Assembly: GCA_030679915.1 (NCBI GenBank)
Contig: JAUXRY010000012.1
Coordinates: 1-64,000, forward strand
Reading direction: 5' to 3'
DNA: 64,000 nucleotides
Source of the DNA: Thiobacillus sp.
Lineage (GTDB): Bacteria > Pseudomonadota > Gammaproteobacteria > Burkholderiales > Thiobacillaceae
In this document: positions 53,442 to 62,668 of the stretch, piece by piece
Numbering within the stretch: the first letter of the stretch is position 1
Layout of the letters: each line of letters opens with the position of its first letter
The notes under the pieces: generated by a model
Seen by the model: the letters and a program-made list of their open reading frames with translations, nothing else
The model's database searches: none
Told to the model about the DNA's origin: nothing
Program-made: the position numbers and the translations under genes

Positions 53442-54386
53442 CTACTCCGTCGTGTCAGGCGCTGTTGTATCTGGAGCCGGTGTATCGGGCGCAGGGCTGC
53501 CGGGTTTGTCGGGTTTGCTGCGTGCCGCCGCCAGCATGACCTGTCGCGTGTCGGGGGTTTCCAGGCTGATGCGACCCAGCGCGCCGGTGCGGTAATCGGT
53601 CAAAAAAATCATCGCCGCTTTTTCCAGATCCAGCTCACCGCCGCGCCCCTTCAGCACGCAGCCGCGTTTTTTGGCCACTGCTTCCAGCACCCCGGTCGCA
53701 TCCATCCCTTCCAGCGAAAACTTGTAGCGCGCCTTCAGCAGCCCCGGGTAGCGTTCGAGCAGTATCCCCGCCAAAAACACCGCCACTTCCTCGTCGATCA
53801 CCGCGTTGCGGCCAATCGCGTGGCTGGCTGCCAGCATGAAGCCATCGGCATCGTGCTCGATCTTGGGCCAGGTCATCCCCGGCGTGTCGATCAGAGACAG
53901 GCGCTGCGAGATATTGATGCGCTGCTGCGACTTGGTCACCGCCGGCTCGTCGCCTACTGCCGCCACCCGACGTTTCACCATCGCATTCAGCAGCGTGGCT
54001 TTGCCGACGGTTGGAATACCCAGGATCATCAGCCGCAGCGGCTTGAACGTGTCGTCGCGGTGCGGCGCCAGCTTTTGCGCCAGTGCAGGCAACTTCGCCA
54101 CATCGCTGGGTTTCTTGGCCGAAATCGCCACCGCCATCACGCCGGGCTGCTTGTTGAAGTAATCCAGCCAGGCGCGCGTCGCCTCGGGGTCGGCCAGATC
54201 GGCCTTGTTCAATAGCTTGAGGCAGGAGCGCTGACGATGCAGACGCAACTCGTGAATCATCGGATTGCTGCCCGCTTCCGGCAGGCGCGCATCCAGCACC
54301 TCGACCACCACGTCGATCAGCGCCATCGTTTCCGCAGCCTTCTTGCGCGCGGTTGTCATGTGACCAGGGAACCATTGGATAGGCAT
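53442..54386 (-). CDS. Circularly permuted GTPase, YlqF/RbgA-like, with altered P-loop
   Basis: The protein has 314 residues. The G motifs come in permuted order: G4 LLNKADL and G5 ISAKKP precede the P-loop GIPTVGKATLL (around residues 122-130) and G3 DTPGM. It opens with WFPGHMTTARKKA, the YlqF family start, so a role in late 50S assembly is likely. The P-loop residue after Lys, normally Ser or Thr that binds Mg2+, is Ala here (GKAT). The C-terminus has a Pro/Asp/Thr-rich tail. Convergent with pgl. Confidence 0.9.
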   Translation of the reverse strand: MPIQWFPGHMTTARKKAAETMALIDVVVEVLDARLPEAGSNPMIHELRLHRQRSCLKLLNKADLADPEATRAWLDYFNKQPGVMAVAISAKKPSDVAKLPALAQKLAPHRDDTFKPLRLMILGIPTVGKATLLNAMVKRRVAAVGDEPAVTKSQQRINISQRLSLIDTPGMTWPKIEHDADGFMLAASHAIGRNAVIDEEVAVFLAGILLERYPGLLKARYKFSLEGMDATGVLEAVAKKRGCVLKGRGGELDLEKAAMIFLTDYRTGALGRISLETPDTRQVMLAAARSKPDKPGSPAPDTPAPDTTAPDTTE

Positions 54387-54522
54387 GGTGTGTATGTGTT
54401 CAGGAAAGGTGGGGATTATCCCACTGGTTGCATGGGCTGTCGTTTAGATGAGCTGTTTCAGAAGGCAGGCCGGTCAAATGGCAGTATTTGTTTGAGGATC
54501 AAGAAGAACCCCGTGTTTTGCG

Positions 54523-55081
54523 TTACTCCAATGCGCCAGCAGACTTAAGTAGGTCGATCATGTTCTGGTCTTTCTTTGCATTTGCCCATGAGAGTGGTGT
54601 GTTTCCGTCAGATAGGCGCACGTTCACATCAGCATCTTTTTCGATCAGTAGACGAGCAATATCAAAATAACCTTTGCGAGCTGCAAAAGTGAGCGCAGTC
54701 CACCCGCTTTCATCCTTGGCATTTGGATTGCTGCCCGCTTGTAATAATGACGAGCACAGTATCGGCATGACCTGCCCAAGCCGCCATAATCAGTGGAGTT
54801 GCTTCACCAGGTTGTTCATTTGATTTCGCGCCTTTCTTTATTAGGAATTTAACGATTTCAGTGTGGCCAGCGCTTGCGGCATTGAAAAGAGCCGTATGAC
54901 CATTTCCAACAACTTCCTCTCGTGCATTGATATCGTCCACTTTCCCAGCCAAATACTGCACTTTTTCAAGATCGCCTATTCGAGCAGCGGCAATCATCTG
55001 GTTATTAATGTTGACCTCTGGAGCGCAGGCACTTAAGCCTATAAGGCACAAGAAAAGCAGAACCATGCGTTGCAATATCAC
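54523..55081 (-). pseudogene. Ankyrin-repeat lipoprotein, frameshifted
   Basis: The first frame gives a lipoprotein signal (LIGLSAC) from a GTG at 55081 or ATG at 55066. Ankyrin repeats follow (GNGHTALFNAASAGHTEIVKF, then EATPLIMAAWAGHADTV). The repeats continue in another frame from about 54755 (LLQAGSNPNAKDESGWTAL, GNTPLSWANAKKDQNM). A single-base slip near 54745-54760 explains the break. Either a recent mutation or a sequencing error; as written the chain ends early. It is otherwise a typical periplasmic ankyrin protein. Confidence 0.78.
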
Positions 55082-55115
55082 GTGACTAATTCCTGACCTG
55101 ATTTGCCATCTGACT

Positions 55116-56516
55116 TTAACCCGCTCCGCCCCCACCCCCCACCCCATGCGCCGCTTGCAACACCAGGGCATCAAAATCCTCAGCCTTCATTAATCCTCGT
55201 TCAGCAACGATGTCGCGCACCGGCCGCCCGGACTTCTCCGATTCCTTGGCAACTTCAGCCGCCTGGTTGTAGCCGATCTGCGTATTAAGCAGGGTGGCCA
55301 GCGCGACGCTCTGGTGGATAAAGAACGCGCAGCGTTCCCTGTTAACAATAATCCCCTTGAGATTCTTCTCGGTGGCGGCGTTCATCGCGTTGGTCAGCCA
55401 GTCCATGGCGTCGAACAGCGCGGAACCCATCGCCGGCATCATCACATTCAGTTCCATCTGCCCGGCCTGCACCATATAGGAGACGGCGGCGTCCTGCCCC
55501 AGCACCTGGAAACAGACCTGGTTGAGCATCTCGAACATCACCGGGTTGACCTTGCCGGGCATGATGGACGAACCGGGCTGTACTGGCGGCAACTGGATTT
55601 CGCCGAGGCCGGTGCGCGGGCCGGAGGCGAGCAGGCGCAGGTCGTTGGAGATGCGGGTAAGTTCCAGCGCGAGGTTGCGGATTTCGCCCGACAGCCGCGC
55701 GAGGTCGTTCATCGACTGCATTTGCGCGACCAGCTGGCCGACACGGATCGGTTCGCCGGTGAGTTGCGCCAGTTCGCTTGCTGCGCGTGCCGGGTAATCG
55801 GGCGAGGTATTGAGGCCGGTGCCGGCGGCCGAACCACCGAGGCCGATTTCGCACAGGGCGGGGCGCAACTCATCGAGCGCGGCTTCGCAGCGGGCAAGCG
55901 TCCAGGCGTAGCCGGCAAATTCATGGCCGATGGTGGTGGGCACGGCGTCCTGCAAATGCGTGCGGCCGGATTTGACGGTGTCTTTTTCGCGCTCGGCCAG
56001 GCGGCTAAATTCCGCAGCCATGCCGTTTACCGCAGCGGTCAGCCGTGGCAGCTTGGCCAGCACGGCAAGGCGGATTGCGGTGGGGATAGTGTCGTTGGTC
56101 GACTGTCCCATGTTGACGTCGTCGTTGGGGTTGACCGGTGTGTACGCGCCTTTTTCACCGCCTAGCGCCACGTTGGCAAGGTTGGCGATGACTTCGTTGC
56201 TGTTCATGTTGTGGCTGGTGCCGGCGCCGGCCTGAAAACGGTCGACCACGAATTGATCGATATACTCGCCGGCGAGAATCTTGTCGCAGGCGGCGGCGAT
56301 GGCATCGCGCTTTTGCTCGGATAACCAGCCCGGCTGGCAGTTGGCATTCGCGGCGGCGAGCTTGATACGTACATGGGCTAGTACGAAATCCTTATCCGGA
56401 CCACGGCCGGAAATGGGAAAATTGACTATTGCACGAGCGGTTTGTGCGCCATACCAAGCATCCTGGGGAACCTGGACCTCGCCAAGCGAGTCTTTCTCAG
56501 TACGCAATTCATTCAT
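55116..56516 (-). CDS. fumC: Class II fumarate hydratase
   Basis: FumC hydrates fumarate to L-malate in the TCA cycle without iron. The 466-residue protein carries the superfamily signature GSSIMPGKVNP, the active-site segment SGRTHLQDAVPTTIGHEF and GTSHNMNSNEV. The C-terminus ends in a glycine run (HGVGGGGGAG) that is longer than usual and of doubtful meaning. It stands divergent to the TlpA-like gene, separated by only 13 bases. Confidence 0.96.
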   Translation of the reverse strand: MNELRTEKDSLGEVQVPQDAWYGAQTARAIVNFPISGRGPDKDFVLAHVRIKLAAANANCQPGWLSEQKRDAIAAACDKILAGEYIDQFVVDRFQAGAGTSHNMNSNEVIANLANVALGGEKGAYTPVNPNDDVNMGQSTNDTIPTAIRLAVLAKLPRLTAAVNGMAAEFSRLAEREKDTVKSGRTHLQDAVPTTIGHEFAGYAWTLARCEAALDELRPALCEIGLGGSAAGTGLNTSPDYPARAASELAQLTGEPIRVGQLVAQMQSMNDLARLSGEIRNLALELTRISNDLRLLASGPRTGLGEIQLPPVQPGSSIMPGKVNPVMFEMLNQVCFQVLGQDAAVSYMVQAGQMELNVMMPAMGSALFDAMDWLTNAMNAATEKNLKGIIVNRERCAFFIHQSVALATLLNTQIGYNQAAEVAKESEKSGRPVRDIVAERGLMKAEDFDALVLQAAHGVGGGGGAG

Positions 56517-56529
56517 GATGGGAAAACCA

Positions 56530-57033
56530 ATGCAGACGTTACAAAGAAGTCGATTTTATCCGATGTGGCTGGCAGGGCTATTTCTGGCGTTGATGACGCT
56601 GGTTGTGGTTGGCGCGCAGGCCGCAGACTTCAAAGTAACGGACACCACCGGCAAGACGCATACCCTCTCGGGCTACAAGGGAAAATGGGTGCTGGTGAAC
56701 TACTGGGCCACCTGGTGCCCGCCTTGCCTGGAAGAGATTCCGGATTTGATTTCGCTGCATGATTCCAAGAAGAACAATCTCGTCGTCATCGGGGTTGCAA
56801 TGGATTATAAATCACCCAAACAAGTGACGGACTTTGCCGAAGGCTTGTTGGTAACCTATCCCATCGTGCTGGGGACACCGAAAATCGTGAGCCAGATTGG
56901 TCCGATGCAAGGCTTGCCGACCACCTATTTATTTAACCCTGAGGGTAAGATGGTCGCACATCAGGTTGGGGCACTTACGCGCGAAGCGGTTGAAAGCTTC
57001 ATCAGCAGCAAAAAGGTCAGTGCCAGTAAATAA
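56530..57033 (+). CDS. TlpA-family thioredoxin-like protein
   Basis: This 167-residue membrane-anchored periplasmic thiol-disulfide protein has an N-terminal hydrophobic segment (about 12-30) and a TlpA/ResA fold with W-A-T-W-C63-P-P-C66. The cis-Pro is in MQGLPTTYLF. Such proteins reduce cysteines of apocytochromes c or oxidase subunits. The start is chosen at MQTLQRS; an ATG five codons upstream is possible. A second thioredoxin-like gene follows after 37 bases. Confidence 0.9.
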   Translation: MQTLQRSRFYPMWLAGLFLALMTLVVVGAQAADFKVTDTTGKTHTLSGYKGKWVLVNYWATWCPPCLEEIPDLISLHDSKKNNLVVIGVAMDYKSPKQVTDFAEGLLVTYPIVLGTPKIVSQIGPMQGLPTTYLFNPEGKMVAHQVGALTREAVESFISSKKVSASK

Positions 57034-57070
57034 GCCACGTGTAAAAAACAGGCTGTATTCAGGAGACTCC

Positions 57071-57577
57071 ATGCGTCATTTGTTACTCGCATTTGTTTTA
57101 GTGTTCGCGACACCCACTTGGGCGGAAACACGCGACCCCGGGAATTTCTTCTTCCAACCGAAATTTGGAGACTTGCAGGCGGATTTGCAGGAAGCCAAAA
57201 AACAGGGGAAGAAAGGCGTGTTTCTGTTTTTCGAGCAGGATGCCTGCCCGTTTTGCGAGCGCATGAAAACCACTATCCTCAATCAGTCTGAGGTTCAGAA
57301 TGCCTTCCGTGCGCAGTTTTTGCTGTATCCGATTGATGTCAATGGCGATACTGAAATGACTGATTTTCAGGGAAAGGCTACGACTGAAAAAGATTTTGCA
57401 TTTTCGCATCGAGTTCGCGCCACCCCAACTTTATTGTTCTTCGATCTCGACGGAAAACTCATTACACGCTACACCGGGCCCACAAAAGACAAGGCCGAGT
57501 TTCTGTTGCTCGAAAAATATGTAGTCGAAGGTGCTTACGCAAACCAACCCTTTACCAAATACAAGCAAGCTAAATGA
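57071..57577 (+). CDS. Secreted thioredoxin-fold protein, CPFC active site (SoxW-like)
   Basis: This 168-residue exported protein has a signal ending PTWAE. The redox pair C59-P-F-C62 lies in FFEQDACPFCERM and the cis-Pro in VRATPTLLFFD. It is similar in plan to the CAWC protein at 23467. SoxW-type proteins keep SoxYZ reduced in thiosulfate oxidisers; no sox genes are in the window, so this link is only suggestive. A strong AGGAG lies 10 bases before the ATG, and the next gene overlaps by four bases. Confidence 0.9.
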   Translation: MRHLLLAFVLVFATPTWAETRDPGNFFFQPKFGDLQADLQEAKKQGKKGVFLFFEQDACPFCERMKTTILNQSEVQNAFRAQFLLYPIDVNGDTEMTDFQGKATTEKDFAFSHRVRATPTLLFFDLDGKLITRYTGPTKDKAEFLLLEKYVVEGAYANQPFTKYKQAK

Positions 57578-58842
57578 TGCGTGCAGCCGCTTGTGTGCTG
57601 TTGGCGTGGGCATTGTCTGCGCCGGTGTGGGCTGAGCGTTTGACGCTTGAAGCGGCGCTGGCCAGTGTGTCGGCGGCTCATCCGGATCGTCGCGTGGCGG
57701 AAAGCGAATTGGCGGTAGCGCGAGCCGACCGCGAACAGGCGGGTAGTCGACAGGATTTTAATCTGTTTCTGGACGGCAGCTTGCGCACAGGCCATCGTCC
57801 TGATGGTGACTGGGAACCGGACAATATCGGACGCATCGTTGCGCGAAAATCTTTGCTTGATTTTGGCCGCAGCAGCCAGGCCATCGCAGCGGCCGATCAG
57901 GAAGTCGTGGCGCGTCAGGCGGCGCTATTCAATGTCGAAAACTTGCGCCGCATCGACATCATGGCGCGATATTTCGATGTGTTGATGGCGGATATGCAAT
58001 ACGCCGCGGATAACGAATTGATGGCCGTGACCTATGTGTCCTGGGATAACGCCAGGAAACGCTTTGAAGTCGGACAGATCAGCCAGCCTGAACTGATGCG
58101 AATAGAGGCGACTTTTCAGGATGTTCGCGAGCGGCGTTACGCCAGCCAGCAACGTATGAGCAGCACGCGGCAGAAGTTGGCCCATGCGATGAACCAACCA
58201 AGGGTGTTTCCTTCAGAGCTTGAAGAGCCTGCGTTGAAAGAAAACGCCCGTGCTGTCGCCGATTTCAACATGCTGCTCGCTGCAGTAATGCGCAACAACC
58301 CGCGTGTACTGGCGTTGCAGGCACAGGTTGCGGCAATGGACGGGCGGATCGCGGCGGTGCGTGCAGACCGCAATCCTACGCTGGATGCGGAAGTGATTGG
58401 TGCGGGATATAGCCGTAGCTCTAACACGCGCGATGACCTGAGTGCCGGGCTAGTGTTTACGATTCCCTTGTATCAAGGTGCGCGAGTGGATGCACGCGTG
58501 GCGCGCGAACTTGCGCAAAAAGAGCGCGTTGCAGCCGAGCTGGAAAAACTCAAGCTCGACTTGTCTGAATCGCTGTATACGACACTGCAGGAAATTCAAT
58601 GGTTGCGTGAAAGCGGTCGTGCCGCCGCAGACAAGCAAATCGAATATCGGGATTGGGCGCTGGAACGCGCGCGCGCGGAGTATGAAATGGAAATGAAAAC
58701 TAGTCTGGGCGCAAGCATGGCTGACACGCAGCTTGCATTGCTGCGTCGCAAGCAGGTGGAATACAGGCTGGCGCTGGCGCTGGCGCGCCTTGATGCATTG
58801 TCAGGGGGGCATTTGCCGCCTGTTGAGGGAGCAAAAAAATGA
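57574..58842 (+). CDS. TolC-family outer-membrane efflux protein
   Basis: This 422-residue exported protein has a signal ending PVWAE. It shows the TolC/OEP pattern of long coiled helices with two internally similar halves (RLTLEAALASVSAAHPD...; AAVMRNNPRVLALQAQVAA) and the VFTIPLYQGARVDARV segment. It forms an outer-membrane channel tunnel. It is coupled by four-base overlaps to the thioredoxin-like gene before it and to an adaptor gene after it. No inner-membrane pump follows. Confidence 0.9.
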   Translation: MMRAAACVLLAWALSAPVWAERLTLEAALASVSAAHPDRRVAESELAVARADREQAGSRQDFNLFLDGSLRTGHRPDGDWEPDNIGRIVARKSLLDFGRSSQAIAAADQEVVARQAALFNVENLRRIDIMARYFDVLMADMQYAADNELMAVTYVSWDNARKRFEVGQISQPELMRIEATFQDVRERRYASQQRMSSTRQKLAHAMNQPRVFPSELEEPALKENARAVADFNMLLAAVMRNNPRVLALQAQVAAMDGRIAAVRADRNPTLDAEVIGAGYSRSSNTRDDLSAGLVFTIPLYQGARVDARVARELAQKERVAAELEKLKLDLSESLYTTLQEIQWLRESGRAAADKQIEYRDWALERARAEYEMEMKTSLGASMADTQLALLRRKQVEYRLALALARLDALSGGHLPPVEGAKK

Positions 58843-59360
58843 AACAGAGCCGATTGGTGCTGGCACTGGCCGGTTGGGGGGCGCTGGTAGCGACCCCATT
58901 GTGGGCCGCAGAAAAAATCGAACTGACCACGCGGGTGTCCGGGGTGGTGGACCAGGTGCTGGTCAAAGTCGGGCAGCGTGTGAACAAGGGGACAGTGCTG
59001 CTGCGGCTGGAGAAAACCATCCTGCAGGCGCGTCTGGACGAAGCGACTGCGGAGCACGTGCGCGCGCAGGCAGATGAAGGGGATGCCAAGCGCGAGGCGG
59101 AGCGTGCGCAGGAGCTGTTCAACCGTACGGTGTCTTCGACCACGGAGCTCGATGCTGCGCTGTTGCGGCACACTCGTGCTCAGGCAACCTTGTCCGCCGC
59201 CAATGCGCGTAAAGTCATCGCGCAAAAGAATCTGAACGACGCCGAGTTGAAAGCACCGTCTGATGGCGTGGTGAGCGCGGTCCCGGGCGCGCCTGGAACG
59301 GTAGTGGCGGCGGATTGCCAACCCAAAACGCTGATTATTCTACGTTCCGGGCAGCCCTGA
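58839..59360 (+). CDS. Short periplasmic adaptor (HlyD/MFP-like)
   Basis: The chain has 173 residues with a signal ending LWAAE. A split lipoyl/biotinyl-like domain (VSGVVDQVLVKVGQRVNKGTVLLRL and NDAELKAPSDGVVSAV) surrounds a helical hairpin (about 65-130). The beta-barrel and membrane-proximal domains of normal adaptors are missing, as the chain stops soon after the second lipoyl half. It would make a minimal adaptor for the TolC-like protein. There is no sign of frameshift at the end. Confidence 0.85.
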   Translation: MKQSRLVLALAGWGALVATPLWAAEKIELTTRVSGVVDQVLVKVGQRVNKGTVLLRLEKTILQARLDEATAEHVRAQADEGDAKREAERAQELFNRTVSSTTELDAALLRHTRAQATLSAANARKVIAQKNLNDAELKAPSDGVVSAVPGAPGTVVAADCQPKTLIILRSGQP

Positions 59361-59376
59361 TTCCGTTGCGAAGGGT

Positions 59377-59874
59377 TTATACACCCAGTCGCTGAGCGGC
59401 GCCGGCTTCCATCTCGGCCGCCTGGTGTGGCGAAGCGACGGCCGCGATAACCTTGCGACACAGGGGCAATGACGCCTTGAATCCTGCAATATCCTTGACT
59501 TCACTCATCTGTTTGTAGGCTGGCGATTTGGTTCCCACCAAAGCGGCCATGAACTCAAGCACGAAGGCATGCGCTTCCGTCATGCTGCCCGTGGGTTGAA
59601 CCGGGCTCGCGATGGGTGCAACCGGGGAAGCTGGTCGGGCAGCAGGAACGGATGCCATGTTGCGCAGCGTCTGAATGAAGCCGCTTTGTAGCATTTCATT
59701 CACCATGCTTTCGAGCTCTACACATTTCGGATGTCTGCTGCACAGCTCTCCGAATGAAATGCCGTTCCCGATATCGAACAGAAGCTGACGGTATCGAGGC
59801 CGCAATGTGTGACCCAGATTGAAGATTTCTTCTTGCCCCTTGACTGTGCGGCCCAGCTGTATTGTCATTTCCAT
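59377..59874 (-). CDS. Hypothetical protein
   Basis: The protein has 165 residues with no recognised family. The N-terminal 65 residues look like a small helical domain (KGQEEIFNLGHTLRPRYRQLLF, ELCSRHPKCVELESMVNEML). A Pro/Ala/Val-rich linker (about 75-95) follows, then a second helical part (EAHAFVLEFMAALVGTKSPAY). No signal peptide. The first part has winged-helix-like spacing, but I would not call it DNA-binding. It is convergent with the adaptor gene. Confidence 0.65.
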   Translation of the reverse strand: MEMTIQLGRTVKGQEEIFNLGHTLRPRYRQLLFDIGNGISFGELCSRHPKCVELESMVNEMLQSGFIQTLRNMASVPAARPASPVAPIASPVQPTGSMTEAHAFVLEFMAALVGTKSPAYKQMSEVKDIAGFKASLPLCRKVIAAVASPHQAAEMEAGAAQRLGV

Positions 59875-60229
59875 GGTCGTCTCTCCATTATTGTGTTGCA
59901 GGTCATTGCCTGTAACGAATAAGCAGCATAGGGTGTGCCAGCAGGGGCATCACGCGGAAACGCTTGTTTGATAGGGATCTGCGGAGGGTTGCGGACGGTA
60001 TGGAACGCGCCAACTTGCTGCGAAACGTTGGGGAAGCGACAGAACGTTGAAAGTTCGTCAGCCTGCTGGGTAACCAGATCGAGTGAAATCACGCTGGACA
60101 GCGCGCTGGGGAAGGCATGTCGGTGTTACGTTGGCGTGGTCTGGTCAAGGGCGTCGCATGGATGATTGTCCTCGCAGAAAGCGGCATGGCCACCGGATTC
60201 GTGGGAAGCCGGCCTTGACGTTCTGAATG
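59875..60229. other. Stretch without a supported gene
   Basis: Short frames on both strands (up to 76 residues) have no ribosome sites or family character. No RNA gene, repeat or terminator stands out. It lies upstream of the hypothetical protein gene and downstream of the transglycosylase gene, both on the minus strand. Confidence 0.4.
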
Positions 60230-60865
60230 TCAGCTGCGTGATGCCGAGGAGGTATCAGCTGATTTGGTCGTGGGTTGGTAATCCCAGTGTCGCTTCCAGG
60301 CACCGACAACAAGGTTGGGGTATTCCGGGCGGCCGAGGCTGCCATTGAAGCGTCCCAGCGCGCGGAATAAATCGCCGCGTTCAATATCGATGTAATGGCG
60401 CAAGATGAGTGCGCCATAGCGTAGATTGGTCCGCAGTTGAAACAGGTTGTGATCGGGGTTGCCAATGGCCTTGATCCAGAATGGCATCACCTGGGTGTAG
60501 CCGCGTGCGCCCACTGGCGATACGGCGTATTTACGAAAGCCGCTTTCGACCTGAATCAGTCCCAGCATTAATTGGGGATCGACGCCTGCACGCGAGGCTT
60601 CCCAGTGCAACGTGGTTAGAAACTCCATGCGCTCGGATTCGTCCGGCATGCGTTTTGACAGCCGACGCGACATTTCTTGCAGCCAGGCTGTTTCATCTGC
60701 GGCTTGTCTAAATGCGGTGCGGGTGACAGCGGTGTCGGCCAGTCCACGTTGCAGGGACGAACGCACATTCGCCGACATCGCTTCCTCCCGCTGCCCCCCT
60801 GCCAATGCAGGAAAGGTCAGGAAGAGCGAGGCCAGCAACAGGCTGATGTGCGTCAATGCTTTCAT
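60230..60865 (-). CDS. Soluble lytic murein transglycosylase-like protein
   Basis: This 211-residue exported protein has a signal ending PALAGG. The SLT domain covers about residues 85-195. The catalytic Glu lies in LGLIQVESGFRKYAVSPVGARGYTQVMP (split here by its loops), followed by NLRYGALILRHYI. It cuts glycan strands, forming anhydromuropeptides. It sits immediately downstream of proS with one base between stop and start. Confidence 0.92.
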   Translation of the reverse strand: MKALTHISLLLASLFLTFPALAGGQREEAMSANVRSSLQRGLADTAVTRTAFRQAADETAWLQEMSRRLSKRMPDESERMEFLTTLHWEASRAGVDPQLMLGLIQVESGFRKYAVSPVGARGYTQVMPFWIKAIGNPDHNLFQLRTNLRYGALILRHYIDIERGDLFRALGRFNGSLGRPEYPNLVVGAWKRHWDYQPTTKSADTSSASRS

Positions 60866-60866
60866 G

Positions 60867-62588
60867 TCAATGATTCAGTATTCCTGTCAGAAATTCCATG
60901 GCTTCTATAAGTACAATTTTCTTGGGTTCGACGGCCTGGCCTGCTTCGGCAAGGCGCGTTTGATATTCGATGATGCTGTCCTTCAACCCGCGTTCACCCA
61001 CCGTGATACGGTGGGGAATGCCGATTAATTCGGCATCGGCAAACATGACGCCGGGACGCTCATCGCGGTCGTCCAACAGTACGTCATGACCAGCAGCCTT
61101 CAATTCAGCATACAAGTTATCGGCAGCCGTTTTAACCATTTCGCTTTTACCATAGCCGATTGCCACAATTACGAGCAAAAACGGTGCCATGGCCTTGGGC
61201 CAGATGATGCCTTTGTCGTCGTGGTGCTGTTCGATGGCCGCGGCCACGATACGCGAGACACCGACGCCGTAACAACCCATTTCCATGGGCTGCGATTTAC
61301 CCGCCTCGTCCAGATAAGTGGCGTCCATGGCGAGCGAATACTTGCTGCCCAGTTGGAACACATGCCCGACTTCGATGCCACGGCATAGTTTCAGCGAACC
61401 TTTGCCGTCGGGGCTGGGGTCGCCTGCCTGGACGTTGCGCAGGTCGACTACAACCGGTTCGGGCAGGTCGCGGCCAAAATTGACACCGGTAAGGTGTTGA
61501 CCGTCGACATTGGCACCACAGACAAAATCGCTCATCGCGGCCACCGCGCGGTCGGCAATCACCGTGATTGTCAAACCTACCGGACCGACTGAACCGGGTG
61601 CGCAGCCGGTTGCGGCACGGACTGCAGCTTCGTTTGCAAAGGCAAAGGGTATTTTCACGCCCTCAATTTTCTCGGCTTTGATGTCGTTCAACACATGGTC
61701 GCCTCGAACCAGCAAGGCAATCGGGCCCTCCGTACCTTCCACAATCAGGGTTTTAACGGTCTGATTGACGTTGAACTTGAGAAAAGCGGCCACCTCATCA
61801 ATGGTTTTCACGCCCGGTGTGGCGATGGACTGCATCGCCTGATCCGGTGCGGCGCGCGGCGCGGCGGGCGCAACGGCCTCGGCCAGTTCAACGTTGGCGG
61901 CGTAATCGGATTCCGGGCAATAGGCGAGGAGGTCTTCGCCCGAATCGGCCAGCACATGGAATTCGTGCGAGCCCGAGCCACCGATGGCGCCCGTGTCAGC
62001 CGCGACCGCGCGGAAGGTCAGCCCCAGCCGGGTGAATATCCGGGTATAGGCGTCGTACATGATCTGGTAGGTGGCCGCGAGGCTTTGCTTGTTGGGATGG
62101 AAGGAATAGGCGTCCTTCATCAAAAATTCGCGCGCGCGCATGACGCCGAAGCGTGGGCGGATTTCATCGCGGAATTTCATCTGGATTTGATAGAAATTCA
62201 GCGGCAACTGGCGGTAGCTCTTGATTTCGCGACGCGCGATGTCAGTGATGACTTCTTCGTGAGTGGGGCCAAAACAGAAATCGCGCTTGTGGCGATCCTT
62301 GATTTTCAGCATCTGCGGGCCGAACTCTGCCCAGCGTCCGGTTTCTTCCCATAATTCGGCGGGTTGCACCGCCGGCATCAGCAATTCAATTGCGCCGGCA
62401 CGGTTCATTTCCTCGCGCACCACCGCTTCCACCCGGCGCAGGACCCGCAAACCCAGCGGCATCCAGGTATAAAGCCCTGATCCCAGTCGTCTGATCAAAC
62501 CGGCGCGCAGCATCAGCTTGTGGCTGACGAGTTCGGCCTCCGATGGGGCTTCTTTGGTGGTGGAAATGAAAAACTGGCTGGCACGCAT
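60867..62588 (-). CDS. proS: Prolyl-tRNA synthetase (bacterial type with editing domain)
   Basis: This 573-residue class II synthetase has motif 1 region [19 protein letters not shown], motif 2 [25 protein letters not shown], and motif 3 [17 protein letters not shown]. The YbaK-like insertion (about 230-390) that removes mischarged alanine lies between motifs 2 and 3. The C-terminal anticodon-binding domain is complete. It is followed by the transglycosylase gene. Confidence 0.97.
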   Translation of the reverse strand: MRASQFFISTTKEAPSEAELVSHKLMLRAGLIRRLGSGLYTWMPLGLRVLRRVEAVVREEMNRAGAIELLMPAVQPAELWEETGRWAEFGPQMLKIKDRHKRDFCFGPTHEEVITDIARREIKSYRQLPLNFYQIQMKFRDEIRPRFGVMRAREFLMKDAYSFHPNKQSLAATYQIMYDAYTRIFTRLGLTFRAVAADTGAIGGSGSHEFHVLADSGEDLLAYCPESDYAANVELAEAVAPAAPRAAPDQAMQSIATPGVKTIDEVAAFLKFNVNQTVKTLIVEGTEGPIALLVRGDHVLNDIKAEKIEGVKIPFAFANEAAVRAATGCAPGSVGPVGLTITVIADRAVAAMSDFVCGANVDGQHLTGVNFGRDLPEPVVVDLRNVQAGDPSPDGKGSLKLCRGIEVGHVFQLGSKYSLAMDATYLDEAGKSQPMEMGCYGVGVSRIVAAAIEQHHDDKGIIWPKAMAPFLLVIVAIGYGKSEMVKTAADNLYAELKAAGHDVLLDDRDERPGVMFADAELIGIPHRITVGERGLKDSIIEYQTRLAEAGQAVEPKKIVLIEAMEFLTGILNH

Positions 62589-62668
62589 GATGAGTCATTA
62601 AGGGGGAAAGCAGTATTTTAGCGTGCGGGCGTGTAATCTTTCGCGCTCATTTTAAAGACAGGGCAGCC

